This document shows, one piece after another, positions 53,496 through 62,846 of a stretch of DNA of 64,000 nucleotides. Source of the DNA: Roseomonas sp. KE0001 (GTDB lineage: Bacteria; Pseudomonadota; Alphaproteobacteria; Acetobacterales; Acetobacteraceae); assembly GCF_016107285.1 (NCBI RefSeq), contig NZ_RCVQ01000009.1, positions 1 to 64,000 of the forward strand, in the 5' to 3' direction. Numbering within the stretch: position 1 is the first letter of the stretch; every line of letters starts with the position of its first letter. Below the pieces are notes generated by a model. That model saw only the letters and a list, made by a program, of their open reading frames with translations, made no database searches and was not told the origin of the DNA. The translations under genes and the position numbers were made by a program.

Positions 53496-53530
53496 GGCAG
53501 GCCGGGAGGCAGGCCAGGAGGCAGGATGGA
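53496..53530. repeat. 12-bp tandem repeat between trpD and trpC
   Basis: GGCAGGCCGGGA, GGCAGGCCAGGA and GGCAGGATGGAC are consecutive 12-bp units (the third partial) located 25 bp upstream of the trpC start on the minus strand. On the transcribed strand the units are pyrimidine-rich. Could affect spacing or ribosome loading at trpC. Confidence 0.7.
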
Positions 53531-53551
53531 CAGCGTCACGGGGAAGGCCCC

Positions 53552-54583
53552 TCAGTCCGGCCGGGTTTCAGGCAAGGCCGTCGCCCGGCGCAGGCGTTCC
53601 AGCACCTGCAGGGCCGATCCGTCGTCGACCGCCCGGCCGGCCCGGGCCGCGGCCTCCCGCAGATCGGTCTCGACACCGGCGACGATGAGCGCCGCCGCGG
53701 CATTCAGCAACACGCAGTCCCGATAGGCGCCCGTGGCACCCCGCAGCAGCTCTTCCAGCGCCACGGCGTTCTCGGCCGGGTCGCCGCCTTTCAGGGCCTC
53801 CACCGGCGCTTCCGGGAGTCCCGCATCGGCGGGCGCGAGGGTGAACTCGCGGATGCGTCCGTCCTCCAGCTCCACCACCTGGCTGGGCCCCGAGAGGGTC
53901 AGCTCGTCCAGCCCCTGGCCATGGACCAGCCAGGCCCGCTCGCTGCCGGTCCGCAGCAGGGTTTCCGCCATGGGGCGCAACCACTGCGGCGCGAAGGCGC
54001 CGGTCATCTGGCGCTTCACCCGCGCCGGGCTCGTGAGGGGGCCCAGCAGATTGAAGATCGTGCGGGTGCCGAGCTCCATTCGCGGGCCTGCGGCGTGGCG
54101 CAGGGCCGCATGATGACGGGGCGCCATCAGGAACACCATGCCGGCCTCGCGCAGGATGGCGGGCAGGGCGGCGAGCGGGGCATCGAGATTGATCCCCAGC
54201 GCCGACAAGGCATCGGAGGCACCGGAGCGCGAGGAGAGGGCGCGGTTGCCGTGCTTGGCCACCGGGACGCCACAGGCCGCGACCACCATGGCGGCGGCGG
54301 TTGAGATGTTCAGCGTGCCCGCGCCGTCACCGCCCGTTCCCACCAGATCGATGGCATTCGCGGGGGCCTCGACGGCGATCATGCGGGCCCGCATGGCGCG
54401 CACCGCACCGGTCATCTCGGCGACGGTCTCACCGCGGACCCTCATCGCCATCAGCAGGGCGGCGATCTGCGCGGGCGTGGCCTCGCCCTCCATGATGATG
54501 CCGAAGGCCTGCTCCGCCTCGCTCTCGGCGAGACGCTCACCCAGCGCCAGCCGGGCCAGGACGGGCTTGAGGGACTGCGCCAT
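53552..54583 (-). CDS. trpD: Anthranilate phosphoribosyltransferase
   Basis: A 343-residue enzyme attaching phosphoribose to anthranilate. The PRPP motif is [22 protein letters not shown] near 80-101, followed by [17 protein letters not shown] and the anthranilate-binding [15 protein letters not shown]-type segment. ATG 54583 overlaps the trpG stop by one base (TGATG); a GTG 3 nt earlier is possible. The family's usual length. Confidence 0.97.
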   Translation of the reverse strand: MAQSLKPVLARLALGERLAESEAEQAFGIIMEGEATPAQIAALLMAMRVRGETVAEMTGAVRAMRARMIAVEAPANAIDLVGTGGDGAGTLNISTAAAMVVAACGVPVAKHGNRALSSRSGASDALSALGINLDAPLAALPAILREAGMVFLMAPRHHAALRHAAGPRMELGTRTIFNLLGPLTSPARVKRQMTGAFAPQWLRPMAETLLRTGSERAWLVHGQGLDELTLSGPSQVVELEDGRIREFTLAPADAGLPEAPVEALKGGDPAENAVALEELLRGATGAYRDCVLLNAAAALIVAGVETDLREAAARAGRAVDDGSALQVLERLRRATALPETRPD

Positions 54584-55185
54584 CACGCGGCCTGGTGCCG
54601 GGGCGGCAGGCGGATGCCGGCCATGTCGATGAAGTTCCGCAATAGGTCATGCCCGTGTGCGCTGGCGATGCTCTCGGGGTGGAACTGCACGCCCCAGATC
54701 GGCAGGTCACGATGAGCGAGGCCCATGATGAGCCCGTCCTCGGTCCAGGCGGTGACCTCGAGCGCGGCGGGCAGCCCCTCGCGGCGCACGATCAGGGAGT
54801 GGTAGCGCGTCGCGGGGAAGGGATCGGGCAGGCCGGCGAAGACATCCGTGCCCCGGTGGTGCATCGGCCAGACCTTGCCGTGGACGGGAGCCGGGGCGCG
54901 TTCCACGATGCCGCCGAAGGCCTGGCCGATGGCCTGGTGCCCGAGGCAGACACCCAGGAGCGGAAGCCGGGCCGCGGCGGCGGCGTCGATCAGCGGCAGG
55001 CAGAGGCCCGCCTCGTTGGGCGTACAGGGGCCGGGCGAGAGGAGGATGGCCTCCGGCCGCAGGGCCATCGCCTCCTGCACCGTCACGGCATCGTTCCGGC
55101 GAACCTCGACCTCGGCGCCAAGATCGCCCAGGAAGTGATAGAGATTGAAGGTGAAGCTGTCGTAGTTATCGATCAGGAGGATCAT
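54583..55185 (-). CDS. trpG: Anthranilate synthase component II (glutamine amidotransferase)
   Basis: A 200-residue class I glutamine amidotransferase supplying ammonia to TrpE. It starts with the typical [20 protein letters not shown]. Catalytic cysteine in [17 protein letters not shown], His-Glu pair in [18 protein letters not shown] 55185 follows a 168-bp spacer after trpE that contains a terminator-like hairpin. Overlaps trpD. May also serve para-aminobenzoate synthase, as in many bacteria with one TrpG. Confidence 0.96.
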   Translation of the reverse strand: MILLIDNYDSFTFNLYHFLGDLGAEVEVRRNDAVTVQEAMALRPEAILLSPGPCTPNEAGLCLPLIDAAAAARLPLLGVCLGHQAIGQAFGGIVERAPAPVHGKVWPMHHRGTDVFAGLPDPFPATRYHSLIVRREGLPAALEVTAWTEDGLIMGLAHRDLPIWGVQFHPESIASAHGHDLLRNFIDMAGIRLPPRHQAA

Positions 55186-55273
55186 GGCTTCGCGACCCGT
55201 TCTCCGGTCCGGGCGCCACCTCGAAGGGGTGGTCGCCTCAGACAATCCGCGACAAATGCGCGCCCCGCGCGCG

Positions 55274-55307
55274 GAAAAGATGGCCGGGGCGCGCTGTTCG
55301 CCCCGGC
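55274..55307 (-). terminator. Terminator-like hairpin between trpE and trpG
   Basis: On the minus strand GCCGGGGCG and CGCCCCGGC form a perfect 9-bp stem with a 7-nt loop (55283-55307), followed by CATCTTTTCC. It could be an attenuator or partial terminator separating trpE from trpGDC-moaC-moeA. I see no leader peptide with tryptophan codons in the spacer. Confidence 0.5.
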
Positions 55308-55353
55308 TATGGCCATCGATTTTGCTTGAAGAACAAGGATCTGCCGAACATTG

Positions 55354-56859
55354 CTAGCGCCGATCCGCAGCAAATCGGACGGCTTCCTCGGCGGCACGGA
55401 ACAGGCCGCGTGCCTTGGCGTGGGTTTCCTCGAACTCCGCGACCGGATCGGAATCCGCCACCACCCCGCAACCCGCCTGGACATGCATGACCCCGTCCTT
55501 CACCAGGGCGGTACGGAGGGCGATGCAGGTGTCCATGCCGCCGCCGGCGCTGAAATAGCCAACCCCGCCGGCATAAAGGCCACGGCGCGAGGGCTCCAGC
55601 TCCTCGATGATCTCCATGGCGCGGACCTTGGGCGCCCCGGAAAGGGTGCCGGCGGGGAAGCCCGCCGCCAGCGCCTGCAGGGGGCCGACGCCAGGACGCG
55701 CGTTGCCGCGGACCTCGCTGGCGATATGCATGACCTGGCTGTAGCGCTCGATGGTGAAGCTCTGCGTGACGCGGACGGAGCCGATGCGCGCCACCCGGCC
55801 CACATCGTTGCGGCCGAGATCGAGCAGCATCAGATGCTCGGCCCGCTCCTTCTCGTCCGCCAGCAGTTCGGCCTCCAGGGCCCTGTCCTGCTCCGGCGTG
55901 GCGCCGCGCGGCCGGGTGCCCGCCAGGGGGCGGACGGTGACCTCCCCATCCCGCAGCCGGACCAGGATCTCGGGGCTGGCGCCGACCGCGGCGTAGCCGC
56001 CAAAATCGAAGAAGAAAAGGAAGGGCGCCGGGTTGATGCGCCGGAGCGCCCGATAGAGCGCAAAGGGCGGCAGGCCGAAGGGCACCGAGAAGCGCTGGCT
56101 GGGAACGACCTGAAAGACGTCGCCGGCGCGGATATACTCCTTGGCCCGCTCCACGACGGCCAGGAAATCCTCGCGGCTGAAATTGCTGGCCGGTTCCGGC
56201 AGCGCCGGCAGGCGGGCGGCGGGGGCGGGGCGCGGCAGGGGGCGGTCCAGGGCGGCCTCGGCCTCGTCGAGCCGGGCCATGGCCGTGTTCCACGCATCGC
56301 GCGGGTCCTGCCCGGGATAGACCGGCGTGCACAGCGTCATCGTGTCCCGCACGTGATCGAACACCACGGTGAGGGTGGGGCGCATCATCACCGCATCGGG
56401 AATGCCGAGGACATCCGGCTTGAGGGCCGGCAGGGCCTCCATGTGCCGGACCATGTCATAGCCCAGATAGCCATAGAGCCCGGCCGCGATGGCCGGCAGC
56501 GCCGGCGGCAGCGGCAGCCGCGCCTGTCCGATGGCGTCCTCCAGACTGTCCAGGACCGTCCTGTCGTCCGGCTGGAAGGCATGCGGCGCGGAGAGGGCAT
56601 GCCGGTTGATCTCGGCCTTGCCGTCGCGGCAGCGCCAGATCAGGTCCGGTGCCAGGCCGATCGCCGAGTAGCGGCCTCGCGCCGCGCCGCCCTCGACGCT
56701 CTCGAACAGGAAGGCGGGGGCCTGACCCTGCACCAGCTTAAGATAGGCCCCGACCGGCGTGTCCAGGTCGGCGACGCGCTCACGTGACAGCACCTGACCT
56801 CTCCCAGCCGCCAGGGCCGCGGCGAACTCCTCGAAATCCAGGTTGGCCGAAAGGCTCAT
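55354..56859 (-). CDS. trpE: Anthranilate synthase component I
   Basis: A 501-residue chorismate-using enzyme. Core motifs: RPLAGTRPRGATPEQDRALEAELLADEKERAEHLMLLDLGRNDVGRV, SFTIERYSQVMHI, PAGTLSGAPKVRAMEII, and YAGGVGYFSAGGGMDTCIALR. The N-terminal part holds the tryptophan-feedback region ending in YSAIG. Its ATG overlaps the ppiD stop as ATGA, giving a ppiD-trpE unit. Separated from trpG by a 168-bp spacer, unlike the tightly packed trpGDC part. Confidence 0.96.
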   Translation of the reverse strand: MSLSANLDFEEFAAALAAGRGQVLSRERVADLDTPVGAYLKLVQGQAPAFLFESVEGGAARGRYSAIGLAPDLIWRCRDGKAEINRHALSAPHAFQPDDRTVLDSLEDAIGQARLPLPPALPAIAAGLYGYLGYDMVRHMEALPALKPDVLGIPDAVMMRPTLTVVFDHVRDTMTLCTPVYPGQDPRDAWNTAMARLDEAEAALDRPLPRPAPAARLPALPEPASNFSREDFLAVVERAKEYIRAGDVFQVVPSQRFSVPFGLPPFALYRALRRINPAPFLFFFDFGGYAAVGASPEILVRLRDGEVTVRPLAGTRPRGATPEQDRALEAELLADEKERAEHLMLLDLGRNDVGRVARIGSVRVTQSFTIERYSQVMHIASEVRGNARPGVGPLQALAAGFPAGTLSGAPKVRAMEIIEELEPSRRGLYAGGVGYFSAGGGMDTCIALRTALVKDGVMHVQAGCGVVADSDPVAEFEETHAKARGLFRAAEEAVRFAADRR

Positions 56860-58754
56860 CGGGCGCTGACCTGTCCCACCACGGCTTCGTTGTAGGACAC
56901 CGGGGTCCGGGCCCGCAAAGCATCCAGGAACTGCGCCTCCAGATCGCCCAGCATGGCCTGCTCCACCGCGCTGCGGACCTGACCCAGAGCCAGGGCGTCG
57001 CTGTCCGGGTCATAGGGCAGAATGCGCTGCACCTGCGCCACGGCGAAGCCGTCGATGGTCTCGGCCATGGTGCCGCCGTTCAGTCCCGCGGCGAAGATCG
57101 GCTGCAACAGCTCCGGCGGCAAGGTCTGCGGCGCGCGCTGCGGATCGCGCCCGAAGGGGCCGACGGTCTGGAAGGCCAGGCCGGCCTCCCGGGCGGCCTC
57201 GGCCAGGGGCTTGCCGCCCTCGACCGCGGCGAGCAGGGCGGAGGCCCTTTCCTCCTGCGCCCGGCGGCGGGCATCCACGAGATAGGCGGCATGGACCGCA
57301 TCGCGCACCGTCTCGAAGGGGCGCAGCGCCGCCGGCGTCACCTCCTGGAGATCGAAGGCGAAGAGGGCGGCCTGACCGGCCTCGGCCAGCCGGGGCTGCT
57401 GGCCCTGCTCGGCGGCGAAGAGGGCGCGCTGGACGATGTCCTTCGGGCCTCCCTCGAGCGGCAGGGCGACGGAGGTGCCGTCCGGGTCACGGCCGTTGGC
57501 GTCCAGCCTGGCCTCGGTCACCGAGAGGCCGAAGCGGCGCGCGACGTCCGCCAGGGAGGTGCCGGCGGCCAGGGCGTCCTCGACCTGGTTGGCGCGGTCA
57601 TAGGCGAGGTCCGCCGCCCGCTCGTGCTGCAATTCGCGGCGAAGCTGATCGCGCACCTGGGACAGGGTGACGCTCTCGCCCGGCACGATGGCGGTCACCT
57701 TGAGAACGTGCCAGCCGAAGGCGCTCTGCACCGGCTCGCTGATGCCGCCTTCCGGCAGGGCGAAGGCGGCCTCGGCCAGTTCGGGCACCGGCAGCCCGGC
57801 CCGGTCGACCTCGCCCAGCGCCAGGGCCTGGCCGCCATCGGCCTGCGCGGCCGCCTCGATCGCCGGAAGGTCCGCGCCCGCGCGCCAGACGCCGGCAATG
57901 GCCAGAGCCTGCTCGCGGCTGGGCAGGAGCGCCTGCTCGATGCTCCGCCGCTCCGCCTTCTCGTACTGGCCGCGCCGTGTCTCGAAGGCCGCCTGAAGTT
58001 CCTCCTCGGTCGGGTCGATCTCCGATGCCAGGACATCGGGAGACAGGACGGCGATCACCGCGCGGCGATACTCCGGCGCCGAGAAGCGCTCGGGATTGGT
58101 TTCATGGAAGCGGCGGAGTTGCGCCTCATCCGGCTCGGCCGGCTCGGCGGCGGCGGCGAGCGGCAGCCGGACGACCTGCGCCACGCGTTCCTGCCGCTGC
58201 CAGGCCAGGAGGGGCCTGGTCAGCGCGTCGGGGCCGGCGGCGCCGGCACGGACGGCGCCGACGAGCTGCTGGCGGCGCAGATCGGCGCGCAGCAACGAGA
58301 GGAAAGCCGGCTCGGTCAGGCCGTTGCTGCGCAGGAAGTTGTCGAGCAGGGCGCGGCTGAACCGGCCATCCGTGCCCTGGAAGGCGGGAATACCGAAGAC
58401 GTAGTCGCGCACCGCCTCTTCGGGCACGGCGATGCTCAGCCGCTCCGCCTCCCGCAACTGCACCCGCTGCATCACCAGGCTTTCCACGGCCTGGCGCGAG
58501 ACGGCCTGCGCCATCTGCGGGGTGATGTCGAAGCCGCTGCCGAGCTGGCGCTGCATCTGCGCGAGCTGCCGCCGGGCGGTTTCCTGAGCTTCGGGAAGCT
58601 CGATGGGTTCGCCATCGACACGCGCGACGGCGGTGTCGTTGCCGAAGTTCCGAACCACGTCCTCGATGCCCCAGATGGCGAAGGAGAGGATCAGAAGGAC
58701 GAAGAGACCCTTGGCGAACCAAGTGCCGGCGAGGCGGCGCAGTGCAGTGAGCAT
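56856..58754 (-). CDS. Periplasmic peptidyl-prolyl isomerase / foldase (PpiD-like)
   Basis: A 632-residue foldase anchored in the inner membrane by a single helix at about 11-29 (TWFAKGLFVLLILSFAIWGI), then a SurA/PpiD-like N-terminal region (VARVDGEPIELPEAQETARRQLAQMQRQLG) and a parvulin-type domain near 250-370, represented by AFALPEGGISEPVQSAFGWHVLKVTAI. Helps fold outer-membrane and exported proteins. ATG 58754 is followed by typical LTALRRLAGTWFAKG. Upstream gene of the trp cluster and divergent from tpiA. Confidence 0.88.
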   Translation of the reverse strand: MLTALRRLAGTWFAKGLFVLLILSFAIWGIEDVVRNFGNDTAVARVDGEPIELPEAQETARRQLAQMQRQLGSGFDITPQMAQAVSRQAVESLVMQRVQLREAERLSIAVPEEAVRDYVFGIPAFQGTDGRFSRALLDNFLRSNGLTEPAFLSLLRADLRRQQLVGAVRAGAAGPDALTRPLLAWQRQERVAQVVRLPLAAAAEPAEPDEAQLRRFHETNPERFSAPEYRRAVIAVLSPDVLASEIDPTEEELQAAFETRRGQYEKAERRSIEQALLPSREQALAIAGVWRAGADLPAIEAAAQADGGQALALGEVDRAGLPVPELAEAAFALPEGGISEPVQSAFGWHVLKVTAIVPGESVTLSQVRDQLRRELQHERAADLAYDRANQVEDALAAGTSLADVARRFGLSVTEARLDANGRDPDGTSVALPLEGGPKDIVQRALFAAEQGQQPRLAEAGQAALFAFDLQEVTPAALRPFETVRDAVHAAYLVDARRRAQEERASALLAAVEGGKPLAEAAREAGLAFQTVGPFGRDPQRAPQTLPPELLQPIFAAGLNGGTMAETIDGFAVAQVQRILPYDPDSDALALGQVRSAVEQAMLGDLEAQFLDALRARTPVSYNEAVVGQVSAR

Positions 58755-58879
58755 CGTATTCCGCAGCGGTGGAGGCCGGCGGACCATAGGCAAAAGGCGC
58801 CCGGTTGCCAAACGCCGCCGGCCCCTGTAGCGCGGCAGGGCATAATTCCACGACGCTGGACCGGAGAGGAAAGCAGGAC

Positions 58880-59626
58880 ATGACCCCAGGCGTGCGGCCG
58901 CTGATCGCGGGAAACTGGAAGATGCACGGCACCCTGGCCGAGGCCACCGCCCTGGCCCGTGGCGTGGCCGCCGGTCCTGCCGCCGGGGCCGACCTCTTGG
59001 TCTGTCCACCCTTTCCGCATCTGGCGGCGGTTTCGGAGGCCCTGCGCGGCAGCCACGTCGCGCTGGGCGCCCAGGACTGTCATGCGGACGCCAAGGGCGC
59101 GCATACCGGCGACGTCTCCGCGCCCATGCTGAAGGATGTCGGCGCCCGCTTCGTCATCCTGGGCCATTCCGAGCGCCGTGCCGATCATGGCGAAAGCGAC
59201 GCGGTGGTGAAGGCCAAGGCCGAGGCGGCGCTGGCCGAGGGGCTGGTGCCGGTGGTCTGTGTCGGGGAGAGCGAGGCGCAGCGGCTCGCCGGCGAGGCGG
59301 AAGCGGTCGTGGCCGGCCAGCTCGCCGGCAGCCTGCCCGCCGGCTTCGCCGCGGCGGGCGGCGTGGTGGCCTATGAGCCGGTCTGGGCCATCGGTACCGG
59401 TCGTACCCCGACAGAGGCCGACATCGCCGCCATGCACGCCCGCATCCGCGCCGAGCTGGAGCGGAGCTTCGGCGAGGCCGGCGCAGCGCTGCGCATTCTC
59501 TATGGCGGCTCGGTGAAGCCCGGCAACGCGCAGGCCATCCTGGCTCTGCCGCATGTGGATGGTGCCCTGGTCGGCGGCGCCAGCCTGAAGGCGGAGGATT
59601 TCCTGGGAATTGCCGGGGCCGTCTGA
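58880..59626 (+). CDS. tpiA: Triosephosphate isomerase
   Basis: A 248-residue glycolytic enzyme. Substrate-binding N and K14 in AGNWKMHG, catalytic H96 in ILGHSERR, catalytic E166 in [15 protein letters not shown], and C-terminal GGSVKPGN and [11 protein letters not shown]. The ATG at 58880 follows GGAAAGCAGGAC. Divergent from ppiD. Complete and of the usual length. Confidence 0.97.
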   Translation: MTPGVRPLIAGNWKMHGTLAEATALARGVAAGPAAGADLLVCPPFPHLAAVSEALRGSHVALGAQDCHADAKGAHTGDVSAPMLKDVGARFVILGHSERRADHGESDAVVKAKAEAALAEGLVPVVCVGESEAQRLAGEAEAVVAGQLAGSLPAGFAAAGGVVAYEPVWAIGTGRTPTEADIAAMHARIRAELERSFGEAGAALRILYGGSVKPGNAQAILALPHVDGALVGGASLKAEDFLGIAGAV

Positions 59627-59698
59627 GGTCCGGCGGCCCTGATTCCCGCGGTCGGGACCGCCTCCGGGACCTCCCTTGGGACTTCCCTTGGGGAAGGC

Positions 59699-61117
59699 AT
59701 GGCGCGAGACTGGCGCGCCATGCCAAACGACCTCACCGCGCGGGTTCTGACCGCGCTCGATTCCGCCCGCGCCGAAACGGAGGCCAGCCTCATCGAATGG
59801 CTGCGCATTCCGAGCGTCAGCGCACAGCCTGCCCACGCGCCGGACTGCCGAAAGGCGGCCGAATGGCTGGGTGAGCAACTCGTAGCGCTGGGTTTCCAGG
59901 CGGGATTGCGGGAGACGCCGGGCCATCCGGTGCTGATCGCGACCCATCCCGGCCCGGGCCCCGAAGCGCCGCACGTCCTGATCTACGGACACTACGATGT
60001 CCAGCCGCCCGAGCCGCTGGAGCTTTGGACCAGCCCCCCCTTCGATCCGGCGATCGTACCTGGCCCCCGGGGTCAGCGGATCGTGGCGCGCGGGGCAGTG
60101 GACGACAAAGGCCAGGTGATGACCTGGCTGGCGGCGCTGCGGGCCTGGAACAGCGCCGCCGGCGGCCCTCCGGTCCGTGTCACCGTGCTGGTCGAGGGCG
60201 AGGAGGAGATCGGCAGCCCCAACCTCGACAGGGTGCTGCGGGAGGAGCGGGAGCTTCTCTCGGCCGACATCGCCGTGATCAGCGACACCAACATGTGGGA
60301 TCCGCGGACGCCCGCCCTGACGGTCAGCCTGCGCGGCCTCGCCTATGTGCAGATCGACCTCCGGCGGGGCGAGCGGGATCTTCATTCCGGCCTGTTCGGC
60401 GGTTCGGCGGGAAATGTCCTCAACCTGCTGACCGAGATCCTGGGGGAGCTTAAGGACGCCGAGGGGCGCGTTCAGATCCCCGGATTCTACGACGGCGTGG
60501 CCGAGCCCGATGCGGCGCAGCGGGCCGCCTGGGCGGCGCTGGATTTCGACGAATCCGCCTTCCTGGCCGCTCAGGGCCTCTCCGTTCCCGGCGGCGAGGC
60601 GGGCCGTGGCGCCCTGGAACGCCTCTGGGCCCGCCCGACGGCCGATATCAACGGTATCTGGGGCGGCTATATGGGCGAGGGGTCCAAGACCGTCATCGCC
60701 TGTGAGGGTCATGCCAAGCTTTCCTGCCGCCTCGTGCCGGGACAGGACCCGCAGAAGATCGTCGAGGGGATCCGGGCCTTCGTCCAGCCGCGCCTGCCGG
60801 CGGATGCGCGCTTCGGTCTTCAGGTCTTTGGCCTGGCGCCCGGGATCGCCATGGCCACGGACTCGCCCTGGATGACAGCGGCGCGGGAGGTGCTGGAAGA
60901 GGAGTTCGGCCGCTCCGCCGTGCTGGCCGGGGGCGGGGGATCCATTCCGGTGGTCTCCAGCCTCAAGGGTATCCTGGGCCTGGACAGCCTGCTGATGGGC
61001 TTCGGACTGGACGACGACCAGGTCCACAGCCCGAACGAGAAGTTCGAACTCGCCTGCCTGCATGCCGGCGGGCGGAGCCACGCCCGCCTTCTGGCGGCGC
61101 TGGCCGGGGCGCGGTAG
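59699..61117 (+). CDS. M20-family dipeptidase / peptidase
   Basis: A 465- to 472-residue metal-dependent peptidase. Metal ligands are H and D in YGHYDVQPP and RGAVDDKGQ, catalytic E in VEGEEEIGSPN, and a distant H in HSPNEKFEL. The layout is that of carnosinase/DapE-like M20 dipeptidases. Two starts are plausible: ATG 59699 close behind GGGGAAGG, and ATG 59720 (MPNDLTARVL). Convergent with the aldolase gene. Substrate unknown. Confidence 0.9.
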   Translation: MARDWRAMPNDLTARVLTALDSARAETEASLIEWLRIPSVSAQPAHAPDCRKAAEWLGEQLVALGFQAGLRETPGHPVLIATHPGPGPEAPHVLIYGHYDVQPPEPLELWTSPPFDPAIVPGPRGQRIVARGAVDDKGQVMTWLAALRAWNSAAGGPPVRVTVLVEGEEEIGSPNLDRVLREERELLSADIAVISDTNMWDPRTPALTVSLRGLAYVQIDLRRGERDLHSGLFGGSAGNVLNLLTEILGELKDAEGRVQIPGFYDGVAEPDAAQRAAWAALDFDESAFLAAQGLSVPGGEAGRGALERLWARPTADINGIWGGYMGEGSKTVIACEGHAKLSCRLVPGQDPQKIVEGIRAFVQPRLPADARFGLQVFGLAPGIAMATDSPWMTAAREVLEEEFGRSAVLAGGGGSIPVVSSLKGILGLDSLLMGFGLDDDQVHSPNEKFELACLHAGGRSHARLLAALAGAR

Positions 61118-61122
61118 GGAGC

Positions 61123-61151
61123 GGCCGGGCGACGCCATGGCCCGCCCGGCC
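61123..61151. terminator. Bidirectional hairpin between convergent genes
   Basis: GGCCGGGCG (61123-61131) and CGCCCGGCC (61143-61151) form a perfect 9-bp stem with an 11-nt loop, located between the stops of the M20 peptidase and the aldolase. No T-run on either side. Confidence 0.5.
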
Positions 61152-61159
61152 ACGCCAGG

Positions 61160-62224
61160 TCAGCGGTTCACCGCGGTCCGGATGGCGGCCAGGGTTTCGT
61201 CGATCATCGGGGCGGAGACGTCCAGGTGCAGGCAGGCGCGGATGCGGCCGCCCAGCATGGAAAGCTGGATGCCCTGCAGGCGCAGGGCCTTGACCAGGGC
61301 CCCGGCCTCGATGCCGGCGCCGGACGGTTCGAAGAAGACCAAGTTGGTGTCCGGCTCCTCGACGACCATTCCGGGGATCTGCCGCAGCCCGCGCGACAGG
61401 GCCTTCGCATTGGCGTGATCCTCGGCCAGGCGATCGACGTTGTGGTCCAGCGCGTAGAGGCAGGCGCCGGCGCAGATGCCGGCCTGCCGCATGGCGCCGC
61501 CCAGCCGCTGCTTCCAGCGCCAGGCCGTGTCGATGAACTCCTGCGAGCCGGCCAGGACAGCGCCGAGCGGCGCGCCCAGACCCTTGGTGAAGTCGAGCCA
61601 GACCGAATCGAAGCCGGCGACCATCTCCGCCGCCGGGATGTCCGCGGCGACCACGGCATTCATCAGGCGCGCGCCATCCATATGGGTGGCCCAGCCCTGC
61701 TCGCGGGCAATGGCCACCACGGCATCCAGCTCCGCCTGCGGCCAGATCGCGCCGCCGCCAATATTGGCCGTCTGCTCGACCTCCAGAAGGCTCTGCGGCG
61801 GGGCATGGCGCGTGCGGGGGCGAATGGCGGCGCGGAGGGTTTCCGCGTCGAACATGCCTCTGGCGCCCTGCAGAGGGTGGATCTGCGCCCCGGCCAGGGC
61901 GGCATGGGTGCCGCCTTCGCTGCTCAGGATATGCGCTGTTTCATGGGCCAGGATCTCATCGCCGGGGCGGCAATGGGTCAGGATGGCGATGACGTTGCAC
62001 ATCGTCCCTGAAGGCAGGAAGACCGCGGCCTGCTTGCCGAGGAGCGCGGCCATCCTGTCGCAGAGGGCATGCACGGTGGGATCGTCGCCATGCTGCTCGT
62101 CACCCACCTCGGCGGCCATCATGGCCTCCTTCATGCCAGGGCTGGGCCGGGTCTGCGTGTCCGAATAGAGGTTGATGCGCACCGGCGGGGCGCCGGCCGG
62201 CGGGCGGGCGGGGACATGGACCAT
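61160..62224 (-). CDS. ltaE: Low-specificity L-threonine aldolase
   Basis: A 354-residue PLP enzyme cleaving threonine or allo-threonine to glycine and acetaldehyde. Cofactor landmarks are LPSGTMCN, HMDGARLMNA (aspartate) and the lysine in WLDFTKGLGAPLGAVLAG. The family's usual length is 330-360. ATG 62224 follows AAAGGCAACC; a start at 62176 (MRINLY-like) is possible. Single gene, read leftward. Confidence 0.9.
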   Translation of the reverse strand: MVHVPARPPAGAPPVRINLYSDTQTRPSPGMKEAMMAAEVGDEQHGDDPTVHALCDRMAALLGKQAAVFLPSGTMCNVIAILTHCRPGDEILAHETAHILSSEGGTHAALAGAQIHPLQGARGMFDAETLRAAIRPRTRHAPPQSLLEVEQTANIGGGAIWPQAELDAVVAIAREQGWATHMDGARLMNAVVAADIPAAEMVAGFDSVWLDFTKGLGAPLGAVLAGSQEFIDTAWRWKQRLGGAMRQAGICAGACLYALDHNVDRLAEDHANAKALSRGLRQIPGMVVEEPDTNLVFFEPSGAGIEAGALVKALRLQGIQLSMLGGRIRACLHLDVSAPMIDETLAAIRTAVNR

Positions 62225-62357
62225 GGGTTGCCTTTCAGCTCAGCAATGCGGTTCGTCCGGCCGGCTGCAGGCCCGGGAACCATGGCGTCCGGCTTCGCGG
62301 GCGAGGAGGCGGGCAGGGCTCATGACAGTCGGAGACTGCCAGGGTGGTGCCCCGGCG

Positions 62358-62846
62358 TCAGCCCCCCGCCGGGGATTTCTCGCCCAGTGGCCCGGCGGCG
62401 GCGCGGTTCAGGCCGTCACGGCCATACAGCACCATGGCGCGCCGCTCGAAGGCCCGGACCATGAGACGCACGGCCTCATTGAAGACAACACCGATCACCG
62501 CCTGCAGCAGGGCGCTGCGGAACTCGAAGTCGACGAAGAAGTCGACTTCGGTCCCTGCCTCCACGGGCCTGAACTTCCAGGTGTTGTTCAGATATCGGAA
62601 GGGGCCGTTCTCGTACCGGACGCGGATCTCGCCGGGCCTCTCCAGTTCCACCCGGGAGCGAAAGGTCTCGCGGAACAGCTTGAAGCCGATGGTCAGGTCG
62701 GCCAGAAGCTCCGTCTCGGTCTGCGACACGACCCTCGCCCCGACGCACCACGGCAGGAATTCAGGGTAGCGCCGGACATCGGCGACGAGGTTGAACAACT
62801 GCTCGGGCGTATAGCGCAGGATGCGCTTCTCGGCATGGGTAGGCAT
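62358..62846 (-). CDS. COQ10-type START/polyketide-cyclase protein
   Basis: A 162-residue single-domain protein of the COQ10/RatA family. [40 protein letters not shown] opens the domain, and RPVEAGTEVDFFVDFEFRSALLQAVIGVVFNEAVRLMVRAFERRA closes it. In alphaproteobacteria and mitochondria this fold binds ubiquinone. It is often auto-annotated as a RatA toxin, which is not supported here: no antitoxin (RnfH/RatB) is adjacent. Its ATG overlaps the lipA stop by one base. Confidence 0.85.
   Translation of the reverse strand: MPTHAEKRILRYTPEQLFNLVADVRRYPEFLPWCVGARVVSQTETELLADLTIGFKLFRETFRSRVELERPGEIRVRYENGPFRYLNNTWKFRPVEAGTEVDFFVDFEFRSALLQAVIGVVFNEAVRLMVRAFERRAMVLYGRDGLNRAAAGPLGEKSPAGG

Noticed and set aside
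55186-55353. Trp leader peptide for attenuation
   Set aside because: The short frame in the spacer has no tryptophan codons, so classical attenuation is not supported.
62358-62846. RatA ribosome-association toxin
   Set aside because: Same fold, but no antitoxin partner and a location beside lipA; COQ10-type ubiquinone binding is more likely.
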